NCBI RefSeq assembly: GCF_002632485.1
Contig: NZ_NIBU01000011.1
Location: forward strand, 1 to 64,000
Reading direction: 5' to 3'
Source of the DNA: Xenorhabdus innexi
GTDB taxonomy: Bacteria; Pseudomonadota; Gammaproteobacteria; Enterobacterales; Enterobacteriaceae
DNA length: 64,000 nucleotides
Below, in pieces: positions 38,852-49,673 of the stretch (its first letter is position 1; each line of letters opens with the position of its first letter). The position numbers and the translations under genes are program-made. The notes beneath the pieces are model-generated. The model was not told the DNA's origin. It ran no database searches and worked only from the letters and a program-made list of their open reading frames with translations.

Positions 38852-40720
38852 ATGATGGACAACCTACGCACAGCGGCAAATGGCCCAGTGCTTAAAATCG
38901 TGTTGGCTCTAATTATCCTGACCTTTTTGGTGACGGGTTTAACAGGCTACCTGTCAAGTGAAGGCGGTAATTATGCTGCCAAAGTGAATGGTCAAACCAT
39001 TAGCCGTGCTCAGTTAGAGCAGGTATTTCAACAAGACAAAATGTCACTACAAGAAAGACTGGGGGATCAATTCTCAGCCCTGCTAAGCAATGAGCAGGAA
39101 GTGAGAGCTTTGAAGCACCAGTCATTGGACAGCATTATCAATACCGTTTTGCTTGAACAATACGCAAATAAGCTGGGATTATCAGCGAGCGATGAGCAGG
39201 TTAAGGAAGAAATCCGTAAACAGCCTTACTTCCAGATCGATGATGGTAAATTTGATAACGCAAAGTATCTGCAAGTACTAACTAATGCCGGCATTAATCC
39301 GGATAACTATGCCGAACAGATCCGACAGGATCTGATTACCCGACAGTTGCGCGCAATATTAATGAATACGGAAATTGCCTTACCAACAGAAATCAAGCAA
39401 CTTGCAGAGTTATCACTACAGGAAAGAACAGCACGTCTGGCAACTCTTGAACTGAAATCAATCGAAGCACAGCAGTCTGTGACAGAGCAAGAACTGAAAA
39501 ATTACTACAATATGAACAGCAAGCATTTCACTGTTCCTGAGAAAGTCAAAGTCAGCTATATCAAGATGGATGCGGCGGATGAACTGAAGAATGTTACCGT
39601 GACTGATGCTGATATTGAAAAATACTATAAAAATAACCTGTCAAAATATACTCAGTCAGAAAGGAAGAAATACAGTCTTATCCAGCTAGCATCTGAAGCT
39701 GAAGCAAAATCCGTTCTTGATGAGCTGAAAAAAGGGGCTGATTTCAGCAAATTGGCAGGAGAGAAATCGACAGATAAATATTCTGCACAACAAGGTGGGG
39801 CTCTTGGCTGGATGGAAGAGAGTTCCTTACCTGACGAAATAAAATCGGCTCATTTAACAGAGAAAGGGCAACTTTCTGGTGTCATAAAATTATCCAATGG
39901 TTATGCAGTCTTCCGTTTGGATGATATTAAGCCTCAGGTAGTGAAACCACTTGCTGAAGAGCGTTCAGCCATAGAGAAAACGGTCAAGCAGGAAAAAGCG
40001 ATTGACGCGTTTTATGCATTACAGAGAAAAGTCAGCGAAGCTGCTTCCAATGATAATGAATCTTTAACTGCGGCAGAGCAGGCGGCAGGTTATAAAGCTG
40101 TCACAACAGACTGGTTTGATAGAGACCATGTTCCGGCAGAGATTAATTTCAGCGAAGTAGTTCAGGCTATTTTCTTTGGCAATTTGGTTGATGATAAAAC
40201 GCCTTCTGGAACCAATTCTGACGTGATATCTGTTGATGGCGACAGAGCCTTTATTATTCGTGTTGATGATGTTAAGCCTGAGTCTATTTTGCCATTTGAA
40301 GAAGCTAAAACTGAGGTAACTGAGCTGGTGAAGCGCCAGAAAGCTGAAAAACAGTTACAGGTTGATGGTGAAAAGCTATTGGCGGCCTTAAAAGAAGGTA
40401 AAGGCGAACAGGCTCTGAAAACGGCAGGAATTCAGTTTGGTGAACCAACTGTAATGACACGTAAAACCAGTCCGGTTACAGATGTGGTATTTACCCTGCC
40501 TCACCCTAAAGATGGTAAGCCTGTATACGGATTAGCTCATGATGGAATTGGCAATGCTGTCCTTATTCAATTAGATAAAGTCATTCCCGGCTCTATTTCA
40601 GAAGAGCAGATTAAGCAGGAAATGATGAGAGAACAGTATATGATTAGTAATACTATGTTTGAATCTCTGATCAGTAATCTGCGTGATAACGCTGAGATTA
40701 AATTAGGGCAAATTGAATAA
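38852..40720 (+). CDS. ppiD: Periplasmic chaperone PpiD (SurA/parvulin-like)
   Basis: A 622-residue protein (E. coli 623) with one N-terminal membrane anchor (about 15-35), SurA-like chaperone helices and a central parvulin domain (about 265-355; FSKLAGEKSTDKYS, LGWMEESSLPDEI). It meets proteins leaving the Sec channel. The parvulin domain of E. coli PpiD has no measurable isomerase activity, so chaperone function is the safer call. ATG 38852 gives MMDNLRTAAN as in E. coli. Confidence 0.96.
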   Translation: MMDNLRTAANGPVLKIVLALIILTFLVTGLTGYLSSEGGNYAAKVNGQTISRAQLEQVFQQDKMSLQERLGDQFSALLSNEQEVRALKHQSLDSIINTVLLEQYANKLGLSASDEQVKEEIRKQPYFQIDDGKFDNAKYLQVLTNAGINPDNYAEQIRQDLITRQLRAILMNTEIALPTEIKQLAELSLQERTARLATLELKSIEAQQSVTEQELKNYYNMNSKHFTVPEKVKVSYIKMDAADELKNVTVTDADIEKYYKNNLSKYTQSERKKYSLIQLASEAEAKSVLDELKKGADFSKLAGEKSTDKYSAQQGGALGWMEESSLPDEIKSAHLTEKGQLSGVIKLSNGYAVFRLDDIKPQVVKPLAEERSAIEKTVKQEKAIDAFYALQRKVSEAASNDNESLTAAEQAAGYKAVTTDWFDRDHVPAEINFSEVVQAIFFGNLVDDKTPSGTNSDVISVDGDRAFIIRVDDVKPESILPFEEAKTEVTELVKRQKAEKQLQVDGEKLLAALKEGKGEQALKTAGIQFGEPTVMTRKTSPVTDVVFTLPHPKDGKPVYGLAHDGIGNAVLIQLDKVIPGSISEEQIKQEMMREQYMISNTMFESLISNLRDNAEIKLGQIE

Positions 40721-40764
40721 ATTGCGATGCTATTCGCATTTTCTCTTGCAAAACAGTAATTGAA

Positions 40765-40786
40765 AAAGGCCACTTTCGTGGCCTTT
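40765..40786 (+). terminator. ppiD terminator
   Basis: AAAGGCCAC-TTTC-GTGGCCTTT: nine perfect pairs with a four-base loop; the T run is within the stem arm only. Confidence 0.75.
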
Positions 40787-40868
40787 CGCATATCTGAATC
40801 TTCTCTGTTGTGTTGAAATTTTGTTATGGCACTCTTTAATCCGTCAACAAAACATGGAGGAATTTTTT

Positions 40869-41249
40869 ATGAAGTATCTAAAGGGACTATTTAATTCATT
40901 TATTTTTATTTTGGGTATCAGTATGCCATTGTCTCTTGCTATTGCAGCAGGAGAATCCGTTAATAATAAAGCGGTACAGGCACAACCAACGGATTCTCAG
41001 AAGGTAACGGCTGAAAAAAGTGAATTAAAGGATAGGGAAGAAAAAGCGTTTCCAGAAAAATTAAATATCAATACAGCGAGTACTGAACAATTGGCTAAAG
41101 AGCTTAATGGAGTTGGCATCAAAAAGGCACAGGCAATTATTGAGTATCGTGAAAAATACGGCCCATTTACAGCAGTTGAACAGCTACAGGAAGTACAGGG
41201 TATCGGCCCTGCTTTTATAGAAAAAAATCGGGATAAATTAACTTACTGA
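40869..41249 (+). CDS. ybaV: Helix-hairpin-helix protein YbaV (ComEA family)
   Basis: A 126-residue exported protein (E. coli YbaV 123). A signal peptide ends near AIA, then a charged linker and two helix-hairpin-helix motifs (LNINTASTEQLAKELNGVG, VEQLQEVQGIGPAF). ComEA-type domains bind double-stranded DNA in the periplasm. ATG 40869 is chosen for its GGAGG site; an in-frame ATG at 40854 is inside that region. Confidence 0.9.
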   Translation: MKYLKGLFNSFIFILGISMPLSLAIAAGESVNNKAVQAQPTDSQKVTAEKSELKDREEKAFPEKLNINTASTEQLAKELNGVGIKKAQAIIEYREKYGPFTAVEQLQEVQGIGPAFIEKNRDKLTY

Positions 41250-41397
41250 TTAAAAGCCTTCTTGATGAACGGGTTGAGTATTTTATCAAGAGGGCTGTGA
41301 TATTGATCAAGAATCACTGATTAAACATTATTGTAATTAAAATGTTTTGCTATTGTTAATCGAATTTATGGTCAGATGAGTGTAAGGAAAAAGAGTG

Positions 41398-41808
41398 ATG
41401 AGTACGATTATAAAAGTCAGAGGTTATCATATTGATGTTTTTCAACATGTAAATAATGGGCGTTATTTAGAGTTTATGGAGGCAGCCCGTTGGGATTTGC
41501 TTTCTGAAAGTGATACGTTGCTATGGTTAAATAATAATAAAATTGCTTTTATTGTAGCCAATATTAATATTAACTATCGTCATCCAGCAGTGCTGGGAGA
41601 TGAACTGGAAGTGAAATCATCCTTGCAGGAATTACGTAACAAGAGTGGTTCTTTTTTTCAGGAAATTATACGTAAAGGGGATAATCGGATTATCGCTGAT
41701 GCTTTGATTACATTTGTTTGCGTTGATTTAAAAACGCAACAAACGTTAGTTCTTGAAGGTGAATTACGAGAAAGGTTAAGTGAGTTCAAAAATGAAATAG
41801 TGAAGTGA
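41398..41808 (+). CDS. fadM: Long-chain acyl-CoA thioesterase FadM
   Basis: A 136-residue hot-dog fold thioesterase (E. coli FadM/YbaW 132). Catalytic region DVFQHVNNGRYLEFMEAARWD and the core NINYRHPAVLGDELEV are conserved. It hydrolyses long-chain acyl-CoA and is part of the oleate degradation response in E. coli. Start ATG 41398 directly follows an in-frame GTG. Confidence 0.92.
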   Translation: MSTIIKVRGYHIDVFQHVNNGRYLEFMEAARWDLLSESDTLLWLNNNKIAFIVANININYRHPAVLGDELEVKSSLQELRNKSGSFFQEIIRKGDNRIIADALITFVCVDLKTQQTLVLEGELRERLSEFKNEIVK

Positions 41809-41850
41809 GAGATATTTGGTATCCCTCACTGATGGACTGAGTTATTTTTA

Positions 41851-42549
41851 TTAGTTCAGTTTCGTTTTGGATTTCATTTCTGCCATTGTCGACTCGGCAT
41901 TATTTAAATAAAGATCTAATCCGTTAGCGCGAAGATGGCAGGCTGCGCACTCACCACAGCCATCGCCCTGAATACCGTTATAGCAAGTGAGAGTCTGGGT
42001 GCGAACAAAGTCCAGTTTTTGGTAATAATCCGCTAACGCCCAGGTTTCCGCTTTGTTGAGCCACATTAAAGGAGTTTCAAAGCGGATATCTCGTGCGATA
42101 CCGAGACAAACAGCATTGTTCAGGGATTTTACGAATTCGTCACGGCAATCAGGATAACCGGAGAAATCGGTTTCACAAACGCCGGTAATAACGGCTTCAG
42201 CTTCAACCTGATATGCATAGATTGCAGCCAGAGTTAAGAACAGAATATTACGGCCAGGAACAAACGTATTTGGTAGGCCATTTTTTTCGCTTTCACTAAA
42301 ATCGGGTACAGGAATGTTATCTCTTGTCAGGCTGCTGACCGCAAGCTCATTCAATAAAGTAACATCAAGTACCTTATGGGCAGCTGCACCAAGTTCTTTA
42401 CTGATACGGCTGGCAACATCAATCTCAGCACGGTGGCGTTGACCATAATCAAAAGTGACGCAGTGAACTTCATCATATTGGCGAAGTGCCTGAATTAAGC
42501 AAGTGGTGGAATCTTGCCCACCACTGAATACAACAACGGCTCGTTTCAT
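41851..42549 (-). CDS. queC: 7-cyano-7-deazaguanine synthase
   Basis: A 232-residue enzyme (E. coli 231) converting 7-carboxy-7-deazaguanine to preQ0 for queuosine. The ATP PP-loop is [11 protein letters not shown] near the N-terminus and the zinc cysteines are in [10 protein letters not shown] near residue 190. It lies 32 bases downstream of cdsH on the same strand and may be read through from it. Confidence 0.96.
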   Translation of the reverse strand: MKRAVVVFSGGQDSTTCLIQALRQYDEVHCVTFDYGQRHRAEIDVASRISKELGAAAHKVLDVTLLNELAVSSLTRDNIPVPDFSESEKNGLPNTFVPGRNILFLTLAAIYAYQVEAEAVITGVCETDFSGYPDCRDEFVKSLNNAVCLGIARDIRFETPLMWLNKAETWALADYYQKLDFVRTQTLTCYNGIQGDGCGECAACHLRANGLDLYLNNAESTMAEMKSKTKLN

Positions 42550-42581
42550 GATACCTACCTTTTTAAATTGAAGGAGGTATG

Positions 42582-43634
42582 TTACTTATAACTATTTAAT
42601 TTGGATAGCTGTGTAAGATATAGCGTGAAGTCACCGATATTATTTTTTACCCATTCTGGGTTGTAATAAGTATCAAGGTAGCGCTCTCCGCTGTCACATA
42701 ACAAGGTCACGATTGAACCCTTCTGGTTATTATCGTGCATTTGTTTGGCTAACTGCAAAGCTCCCCAGACATTGGTTCCTGTTGAGGCGCCTGTTTTTCT
42801 GCCGATGATATTTTCTAGCCAGTAGATAGCGGCAATAGAGGCGCAATCAGGAACCTGAATCATGCCATTGATTACATCGGGTATGAAAGAAGGTTCAGCA
42901 CGAGGGCGCCCGATACCTTCGATTTTGCTGCTGGTATTGCTACGGATTTGCCGACAGTTCTGCTGATAGCAATCGTAGAAAACGGAGTTTTCAGGGTCAA
43001 CAACAATAAGTTTGGTAGCGTATCCCTGATAGCGCATATAACGGCCTAATGTTGCGGAAGTTCCGCCAGTGCCTGCCCCCATAACGATATAAGTTGGTTC
43101 AGGAAATGGCTCTAATTCCATTTGGCGGAAAATGCTTTCAGCAATGTTATTGTTACCTCGCCAGTCAGTTGCCCGTTCAGCATAAGTAAATTGATCCATA
43201 TAATGGCCGTTCAATTCTTTTGCCAGACGCTCTGACTCTTCATAAATCAGGGCTGAATGCTCTACAAAGTGACATTTTCCACCGTAAAATTCTATTTCCT
43301 GAATTTTGCGTTTAGCTGTGCAGGTAGGCATTACTGCAATAAAAGGCAGGCCAAGTAAACGGGCAAAGTAAGCTTCAGAAACAGCGGTGCTACCGGATGA
43401 AGCTTCAATAATGGGGGTTCCTTCATCTATCCAGCCATTACTGAGTGCATAGAGGAAAAGTGAACGAGCCAATCGGTGTTTAAGGCTACCGGTGGGATGA
43501 GTGCTTTCATCTTTAAGATACAGATCAATCCCCGGAAACATAGGTAGATTGAGTTTAATCAAATGGGTATCAGCACTACGTTGATAATCAGCTTGAATAG
43601 ATTTTATGGCATTGGCAGCCCATAAAGATGACAT
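42582..43634 (-). CDS. cdsH: PLP-dependent cysteine desulfhydrase (cysteine synthase family)
   Basis: A 350-residue fold-type II PLP enzyme. The PLP lysine is K52 in HPTGSLKHR, with ASSGSTA near 80 and the phosphate-binding GAGTGGTSA near 190. Sequence class and its position divergent from decR (ybaO) match Salmonella CdsH, an inducible enzyme that breaks cysteine into sulfide, pyruvate and ammonia. ATG 43634 ([11 protein letters not shown]) is used; a frame extension to 43664 is poorly supported. E. coli lacks a gene of this kind at the site. Confidence 0.82.
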   Translation of the reverse strand: MSSLWAANAIKSIQADYQRSADTHLIKLNLPMFPGIDLYLKDESTHPTGSLKHRLARSLFLYALSNGWIDEGTPIIEASSGSTAVSEAYFARLLGLPFIAVMPTCTAKRKIQEIEFYGGKCHFVEHSALIYEESERLAKELNGHYMDQFTYAERATDWRGNNNIAESIFRQMELEPFPEPTYIVMGAGTGGTSATLGRYMRYQGYATKLIVVDPENSVFYDCYQQNCRQIRSNTSSKIEGIGRPRAEPSFIPDVINGMIQVPDCASIAAIYWLENIIGRKTGASTGTNVWGALQLAKQMHDNNQKGSIVTLLCDSGERYLDTYYNPEWVKNNIGDFTLYLTQLSKLNSYK

Positions 43635-43755
43635 AAATTGACCCTGGGTAAAATATATTTTCAATGTATAGAATACTCTTACATTTGGAGAAATAGGTTG
43701 TTATCTTTCTGAAGCTGTTGTTTATTTTTAGGAAAATTTTCTACAGGATATAGGT

Positions 43756-44217
43756 ATGTTAGATAAAACAGACCGCAAGCTATTAAAGCTGCTCCAACAG
43801 GACTGTAGTCTGTCCTTGAATACGTTGGCAGAAGCCGTCAATTTGACTTCTACTCCTTGCTGGAAACGTCTTAAACGGCTTGAAGATGAAGGATATATTG
43901 TTGGGAAAGTCGCCCTGCTTAATGGAGAGATGCTCGGGTTAGGGCTGACTGTAATTGTAATGATAAAAACCCAGCAACACAGTAGCGAGTGGTATGAGCA
44001 GTTTGTTGCTTTCGTGAAAGAAATGCCGGAGGTTTTAACATTCTATCGTATGGCTGGAGAATATGATTATTTAATGCATGTAGAAGTTGTTGATATGAAA
44101 AGTTATGATCGGTTCTACAAACGAATGGTTAATGGGATACCCGGCTTGATAGATGTAACTTCAAACTTTGCAATGGAAAAAATAAAATATACAACGGCGT
44201 TACCTATACCAGATTAG
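43756..44217 (+). CDS. decR: Lrp-family cysteine-responsive regulator DecR
   Basis: A 153-residue Lrp/AsnC regulator (E. coli DecR/YbaO 152): N-terminal helix-turn-helix ([30 protein letters not shown]) and a C-terminal ligand domain ending [14 protein letters not shown]. DecR senses cysteine and turns on a desulfidase; here the divergent cdsH, with only 121 bases between the two starts, is the natural target. Confidence 0.92.
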   Translation: MLDKTDRKLLKLLQQDCSLSLNTLAEAVNLTSTPCWKRLKRLEDEGYIVGKVALLNGEMLGLGLTVIVMIKTQQHSSEWYEQFVAFVKEMPEVLTFYRMAGEYDYLMHVEVVDMKSYDRFYKRMVNGIPGLIDVTSNFAMEKIKYTTALPIPD

Positions 44218-44284
44218 ACAATTATTCAAATATCTTTGGTGAGGTGGGCGCTGATCCTTTCATTTTTTACCTCGGGAATAAGTT

Positions 44285-46033
44285 GTGAGATTATTTTCTC
44301 AATTACGTTGGTATTTTCTTAGCGAATGGCGCCGCTATTCAGGAGCCATTATTTTTCTTGTGATGGTTGCGATATTGCAATTAATTCCTCCACGTCTGGT
44401 TGGGATTATTGTTGACGGCATCAGCACCAAGACAATGTCATCCAATCAGTTATTGATGTGGATAGGTATCATGCTCATTATCGCGATAGCGATATATGGT
44501 TTGCGATATGTTTGGCGGGTATGGTTATTTGGTGCTTCCTATCGTTTGGCTGTCAAGTTGCGTAGTGATTTCTATCAGAGATTGAGCCGTCAGGATCCTG
44601 AATTTTATTTACGCCACAGAACGGGAGATTTAATAGCCCGTGCAACAAATGATGTTGATAGAGTTGTTTTTGCAGCTGGTGAGGGAGTACTTACTTTCGT
44701 TGATGCACTAGTCATGGGATGCGCCGTGCTTATTGTGATGAGCGTGGAGATTAGCTGGCAATTGACACTATTATCATTGTTACCTATGCCTATTATGGCG
44801 TTAGTGATTAAACGATATGGTCAACAACTTCATCACCGTTTTAAATCAGCGCAAGGTGCTTTTTCTGCGCTTAATAACCATGCTCAGGAAAGTCTGACCA
44901 GTATTCGCATGATCAAAGCCTTTGGGTTGGAAGACCTGCAATCCAGTCAGTTTGAAGAAGTTGCCACTGAGGCCGGACGCAAAAATATGCGTGTTGCACG
45001 AGTAGATGCTCGTTTTGATCCTACCATCTTCATTGCCATCGGGTTTTCGAACTTATTGGCTGTTGGAGGCGGAAGCTGGATGGTCGTAAACGGTTCCCTG
45101 ACTCTGGGAGAACTAACCAGTTTTGTCATGTACTTAGGGCTGATGATTTGGCCTATGTTAGCGCTGGCATGGATGTTCAATATTGTTGAGCGTGGCAGTG
45201 CAGCATATACGCGTATTCTCAGTCTGTTACAGGAACCTCTGGTGATCGAGGATGGTTCACACTCTTTATCTGCGGAACGTGGCACATTAGTTGCTGATAT
45301 CAAAACCTTTATTTATCCCGGCTATAGTGAGCCTGTTTTACAGGGTATCCGTTTTCAGTTATTGCCGGGGCAGTTATTGGGAATTTGTGGGCCGACTGGT
45401 TCAGGAAAAAGTACATTGCTTGCTTTACTGCAACGTCAGTTTGATATTACTGATGGTGAAATTCTGTTTCAATCCAAAAATGTTTCTACATTAAGGATGA
45501 ATGAATGGCGCTCACGGCTGGCAGTTGTGAATCAGACTCCTTTTCTGTTTTCAGATACGGTTGCAGGAAATATTGCTTTAGGGCGCCCAAACGCAACTCA
45601 AGAACAAATTGAAGAAGTTGCCCGTTTGGCGAGTGTCCATGATGATATTCTGCGGTTACCACAAGGTTATCAAACAGAAGTCGGAGAGCGGGGAGTTATG
45701 CTTTCCGGCGGGCAAAAACAACGTATCTCTATCGCAAGAGCACTGCTATTAGATGCTGAAATTTTGATTCTGGATGATGCACTTTCTGCTGTAGATGGTC
45801 AGACTGAGCACCAGATCATGAAAAATCTCAGCCAATGGAGGCAGCAACGTACTGTTATTATCAGCGCACATCGACTTTCCGCTTTAGTAGAAGCCGATAA
45901 TGTGCTGGTTATGCAAAATGGTATGATTTCTCAACAAGGGCAGCATAAACAGCTCATTGCACAATCTGGTTGGTATTCAGAAATGTACCAATACCAACAG
46001 CTTGAAGCGGCATTGGATGGTGAATATGAGTAA
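44285..46033 (+). CDS. mdlA: ABC transporter subunit MdlA
   Basis: A 582-residue half-transporter (E. coli 590) with six membrane helices and an ATPase domain: Walker [10 protein letters not shown], signature [10 protein letters not shown], Walker [13 protein letters not shown]. It probably works as a heterodimer with MdlB. Here the Walker B ends in ILDDALS, with aspartate where the catalytic glutamate is usual, so MdlA likely carries the degenerate ATP site. Start is GTG 44285. Substrate unknown. Overlaps mdlB. Confidence 0.95.
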   Translation: MRLFSQLRWYFLSEWRRYSGAIIFLVMVAILQLIPPRLVGIIVDGISTKTMSSNQLLMWIGIMLIIAIAIYGLRYVWRVWLFGASYRLAVKLRSDFYQRLSRQDPEFYLRHRTGDLIARATNDVDRVVFAAGEGVLTFVDALVMGCAVLIVMSVEISWQLTLLSLLPMPIMALVIKRYGQQLHHRFKSAQGAFSALNNHAQESLTSIRMIKAFGLEDLQSSQFEEVATEAGRKNMRVARVDARFDPTIFIAIGFSNLLAVGGGSWMVVNGSLTLGELTSFVMYLGLMIWPMLALAWMFNIVERGSAAYTRILSLLQEPLVIEDGSHSLSAERGTLVADIKTFIYPGYSEPVLQGIRFQLLPGQLLGICGPTGSGKSTLLALLQRQFDITDGEILFQSKNVSTLRMNEWRSRLAVVNQTPFLFSDTVAGNIALGRPNATQEQIEEVARLASVHDDILRLPQGYQTEVGERGVMLSGGQKQRISIARALLLDAEILILDDALSAVDGQTEHQIMKNLSQWRQQRTVIISAHRLSALVEADNVLVMQNGMISQQGQHKQLIAQSGWYSEMYQYQQLEAALDGEYE

Positions 46034-47810
46034 CACTGGTATGGAAAAGCCTAATACGCGCAAACTTTGGCCATCGTTAAAGCGGTTGCTGTCTTACAGT
46101 AAAAATCATCGTAAGCCCATTGCTTTGGCTGCACTGATGTTATGGGTTGCTGCCCTGGCAGAAGTCAGCGGCCCGATGCTTATCAGTTATTTTATCGATA
46201 ATATGGTATCAACCGGTCATCTTCCACTTGATCTTGTCAGTGGTCTTGCGGCTGTATTTTTGATATTACAGTTGGTGGCCGCTGCATTGCATTATTTTCA
46301 GGCTCTACTGTTTAATCAGGCATCTGTGGGGGTTGTACAGCAGATTAGAACAGATGTTATGGATTCAGCTTTGCGTCAGCCGTTAAGTACCTTCGATAAC
46401 CAGCCAGTCGGGCAGTTAATCTCCCGTGTGACAAATGATACGGAAGTTATCAAAGATCTGTTTGTAAATGTCATACCTACGGTTTTTCGTAGTGTTGCAC
46501 TGATAGGCGCCATGCTAATTGCAATGTTCTTTTTGGATTGGCGTATGGCGTGTGTTGCGCTGACTATTTTTCCTGCTGTTTTTCTTGTAATGATACTTTA
46601 TCAGCGTTTCAGTACGCCCATTATTCGGCGGGTAAGAGGATACCTTGCAGACATCAATAATGTTTTTAATGAAGCCATTAATGGGATGACTGTCATTCAG
46701 CAATTTCGTCAGCAAGCGCGCTTTGGTGAGAAACTGTTTGCGACCAATCGAGCCCATTATCAGGCCCGAATGCAGGCATTGCGTTTAGATGGTGTTTTAT
46801 TAAGGCCTTTATTAAGCCTGTTTTCTGCAGCGGTATTATGCGGTTTATTGCTACTTTTTGGCTTTCAGGGAACAGATTTTATCGGAGTCGGGGTATTGTA
46901 TGCATTTATCAGTTATCTTGGACGTTTGAATGAGCCACTCATTGAACTAACAGCACAACAGTCATTATTACAACAGGCCGTGGTTTCAGGTGAACGCGTT
47001 TTTGAATTAATGGATAGCCCTCGACAGCAGTATGGTATTGATAAACAATTTTTAGCGAGTGGCAGCATTGATGTTGAAAATTTAAGCTTTTCTTATCGTA
47101 ATGATAAAATTGTATTAGATAATATCAACCTGCATGTACCATCACGGGGTTTTATTGCCTTGGTTGGGCATACAGGAAGTGGCAAAAGTACACTAGCTAA
47201 TTTGCTGATGGGCTATTACTCATGGCAAAGTGGCGAGATTTACCTTGACGGAAGGTCGGTATCTTCTCTTTCTCATACCGCTTTACGTAATAGTGTAGCT
47301 ATGGTTCAACAGGACCCTGTTATTCTGGCTACTTCATTTCTTGATAATATCACGTTAGGTCGAGATATTAGTGAGGAAAAAGTCTGGCAGGTATTGGAAG
47401 TTGTGCAATTGGCTGGATTTGTGCGCAAATTACCTGAAGGTATTAATTCAAGGCTGGGAGAACAGGGAAATACACTTTCTGCTGGACAAAAACAGCTTTT
47501 GGCAATGGCGCGGGTTTTGGTGCAAACACCACAAATTCTGATTCTGGATGAAGCGACAGCAAATATTGATTCAGGAACAGAGCAATCCGTTCAGCAAGCA
47601 TTGCGGATGATCCGCAAACAGACAACCTTGGTGGTTATCGCGCATCGTCTTTCGACAATTGTGGAGGCTGATTCCATATTCGTGCTGCATCGTGGTGCAA
47701 TTGTAGAGCAAGGCCAGCATCAACAGCTATTGGAAAGGCGTGGTCGCTATTACCAGATGTACCAGCTTCAGCAGGTAGGCGAAACCTTAAATGAACCTCT
47801 GCACATTTAG
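46026..47810 (+). CDS. mdlB: ABC transporter subunit MdlB
   Basis: A 594-residue half-transporter (E. coli 593). Walker [10 protein letters not shown], signature [10 protein letters not shown] and Walker [13 protein letters not shown], here with the catalytic glutamate. ATG 46026 lies within the last codons of mdlA (eight-base overlap), so translation is coupled; upstream in-frame codons fall inside mdlA. The stop codon lies inside a predicted NtrC-binding site. Confidence 0.95.
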   Translation: MSNTGMEKPNTRKLWPSLKRLLSYSKNHRKPIALAALMLWVAALAEVSGPMLISYFIDNMVSTGHLPLDLVSGLAAVFLILQLVAAALHYFQALLFNQASVGVVQQIRTDVMDSALRQPLSTFDNQPVGQLISRVTNDTEVIKDLFVNVIPTVFRSVALIGAMLIAMFFLDWRMACVALTIFPAVFLVMILYQRFSTPIIRRVRGYLADINNVFNEAINGMTVIQQFRQQARFGEKLFATNRAHYQARMQALRLDGVLLRPLLSLFSAAVLCGLLLLFGFQGTDFIGVGVLYAFISYLGRLNEPLIELTAQQSLLQQAVVSGERVFELMDSPRQQYGIDKQFLASGSIDVENLSFSYRNDKIVLDNINLHVPSRGFIALVGHTGSGKSTLANLLMGYYSWQSGEIYLDGRSVSSLSHTALRNSVAMVQQDPVILATSFLDNITLGRDISEEKVWQVLEVVQLAGFVRKLPEGINSRLGEQGNTLSAGQKQLLAMARVLVQTPQILILDEATANIDSGTEQSVQQALRMIRKQTTLVVIAHRLSTIVEADSIFVLHRGAIVEQGQHQQLLERRGRYYQMYQLQQVGETLNEPLHI

Positions 47811-47816
47811 TGTGCA
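47800..47816. promoter_or_regulatory. NtrC-like binding site for glnK-amtB
   Basis: TGCAC-N7-GTGCA is the 17-base NtrC consensus frame. It begins in mdlB coding sequence, covers its TAG stop (47808-47810) and lies about 110-120 bases upstream of the sigma-54 promoter, a normal enhancer distance. Confidence 0.7.
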
Positions 47817-47820
47817 TATA

Positions 47821-47845
47821 GGGAGTGGCTGAGCAGGCTACTCCC
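47821..47845 (+). terminator. Hairpin after mdlB, possible terminator
   Basis: GGGAGT (47821-47826) pairs with ACTCCC (47840-47845). No T tract follows, so the strength is doubtful. Confidence 0.35.
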
Positions 47846-47910
47846 TCTCCTACATTTTATTTTAAGACATATCATTCATAACCTTTTGATTAAAATTATT
47901 TTTTAATTTT

Positions 47911-47925
47911 TGGCACTCCCTTTGC
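47911..47925 (+). promoter_or_regulatory. Sigma-54 promoter of glnK-amtB
   Basis: TGGCAC-N5-TTGC (47911-47916 and 47922-47925) matches the -24/-12 consensus exactly. Transcription would start near 47936, about 55 bases before the glnK ATG. Confidence 0.9.
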
Positions 47926-47991
47926 AAATATCTCCTGTAAGACATTCATGTAAATATTGTTTGATAAACACAGATAAAAAGCGGGGGAAAT

Positions 47992-48330
47992 ATGAAATTG
48001 ATCACGACTATCATTAAGCCCTTTAAATTAGAAGAGGTACGGGAAGCCCTGTCAGATATAGGTATACAGGGCATGACTGTGACTGAAGTAAAGGGTTTTG
48101 GCCGTCAAAAAGGTCATTCAGAGCTTTATCGGGGAGCGGAATACAGTGTTAATTTTCTGCCAAAAGTAAAACTTGATATTGCCACTGATGATGAGCGAGT
48201 AGAAGAAATTATTCATGCTATCAAACAGGCAGCTTTCACTGGAAAAATGGGTGATGGCAAGATCTTTGTTTTTGAATTACAGCATGCTGTCAGGATCAGG
48301 ACAGGTGAAATTAATGATTCGGCACTGTGA
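47992..48330 (+). CDS. glnK: Nitrogen regulatory protein P-II (GlnK)
   Basis: A 112-residue PII protein, same length as E. coli GlnK. Uridylylation site Y51 is in ELYRGAEYSV and the C-terminal TGKMGDGKIF signature is present. It blocks AmtB when nitrogen is plentiful. Being paired with amtB it is GlnK rather than GlnB. amtB starts 13 bases after the stop. Confidence 0.97.
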   Translation: MKLITTIIKPFKLEEVREALSDIGIQGMTVTEVKGFGRQKGHSELYRGAEYSVNFLPKVKLDIATDDERVEEIIHAIKQAAFTGKMGDGKIFVFELQHAVRIRTGEINDSAL

Positions 48331-48343
48331 ATGGAGGAGAAAA

Positions 48344-49624
48344 ATGAGAAAGCAACAATTAATTATGGCCAGCATAGTGGCTGTCATTCCTTCCTGTGCT
48401 TTTGCTGCGGGAAATTCAGTCGATAAAGCGGATACTGTATTTATGCTGATAAATACAATCCTTGTGATTTTTATGACTATACCCGGCATTGCTCTATTTT
48501 ATGGCGGCCTGTTGCGCCGTAAGAATGTTTTGTCATTGATGTCACAAGTGATTGTCAGTTTTTCACTGGTTTGGGTGCTTTGGATTCTTTATGGTTATAG
48601 CCTGGCTTTTGAAGTGGGTAATGCTTTTTTCGGTGGGTTTAAGCAAGTTATGCTGAAAAATATATCCATTACTGATTTAAATGGGAGTTTTTATCAATTA
48701 ATTTATGTCGTTTTTCAGGGAGCATTTGGGTGTATTACTGTGGCTTTGATTGTTGGAGCCTTGTGTGAAAGAGTCCGTTTTTCAGCGTTACTGATTTTTA
48801 TTGTATTGTGGTTTACTGCTGCTTATATTCCTATGACCCATATGGTATGGGGTGGAGGCTGGTTGGCTCAGGATGGAGCACTGGATTTTGCTGGTGGAAC
48901 AGTTGTGCATATTAATGCGGCTGTTGCAGGTTTAGTTGGTGCTTACTTACTAGGGACGCGCTCAGGATTTGGTAAGGAACCTTTTAAACCACATAATCTT
49001 CCTATGACTTTTATTGGCACTGCGATCCTTTATATTGGCTGGTTTGGATTCAATGTGGGTTCGGCTGGAGCGGTCAGTGCTATAGCAGCATTGGCACTTG
49101 TGAACACAATGGTGGCAACGGCGGGGGCAGTGCTGTCATGGGTTTTCTCAGAATGGATATTCCGCAATAAACCTTCTCTGTTAGGTGCTTGTTCTGGCTG
49201 TATTGCCGGGCTTGTTGCCATAACTCCAGCCGCTGCAACTGTCGGTATTGGGGGATCGTTGACGATTGGCATAATTGCCGGTATCACCGGCTTATGGGGA
49301 GTGGTTGTATTAAAACGCTGGCTACGTGTCGATGATGTTTGCGATGTTTTTGGTATACATGGTGTATGTGGAATTGTTGGTTGTTTATTAACGAGTATTT
49401 TTACTGCTTCTGCTTTGGGCGGGACAGGATTTGCGGAAGGTATGACTATGCTCAAGCAGTTTGGTGTGCAGGTCATTAGCATATTGGTGTGTGTTCTCTG
49501 GTCAGCTGTAGTGGCTTATCTTTCATTCAAGATTGCTGATAAGGCAGTTGGCTTACGTATCAGTATTGAGTCAGAAAGAGAGGGATTAGATATTACTGCA
49601 CATGGAGAAAGTGCCTACAATTGA
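48344..49624 (+). CDS. amtB: Ammonium channel AmtB
   Basis: A 426-residue trimeric channel (E. coli 428) with a cleaved signal peptide (IPSCAFA) and eleven membrane helices. Conserved DFAGGTVVHINAAVAGLVGA holds one pore histidine and DVFGIHGVCGIVGCL the other. ATG 48344 has a strong GGAGGAG site; an upstream open frame inside glnK is disregarded. Confidence 0.97.
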   Translation: MRKQQLIMASIVAVIPSCAFAAGNSVDKADTVFMLINTILVIFMTIPGIALFYGGLLRRKNVLSLMSQVIVSFSLVWVLWILYGYSLAFEVGNAFFGGFKQVMLKNISITDLNGSFYQLIYVVFQGAFGCITVALIVGALCERVRFSALLIFIVLWFTAAYIPMTHMVWGGGWLAQDGALDFAGGTVVHINAAVAGLVGAYLLGTRSGFGKEPFKPHNLPMTFIGTAILYIGWFGFNVGSAGAVSAIAALALVNTMVATAGAVLSWVFSEWIFRNKPSLLGACSGCIAGLVAITPAAATVGIGGSLTIGIIAGITGLWGVVVLKRWLRVDDVCDVFGIHGVCGIVGCLLTSIFTASALGGTGFAEGMTMLKQFGVQVISILVCVLWSAVVAYLSFKIADKAVGLRISIESEREGLDITAHGESAYN

Positions 49625-49654
49625 TGTGTTGTTTATTACGTTTCCTTTTCTGGC

Positions 49655-49673
49655 GGCCTCTTACAAGGAGGCC
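49655..49673 (+). terminator. Hairpin after amtB
   Basis: GGCCTC (49655-49660) pairs with GAGGCC (49668-49673) across seven bases, 31 bases after the stop. Confidence 0.55.
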
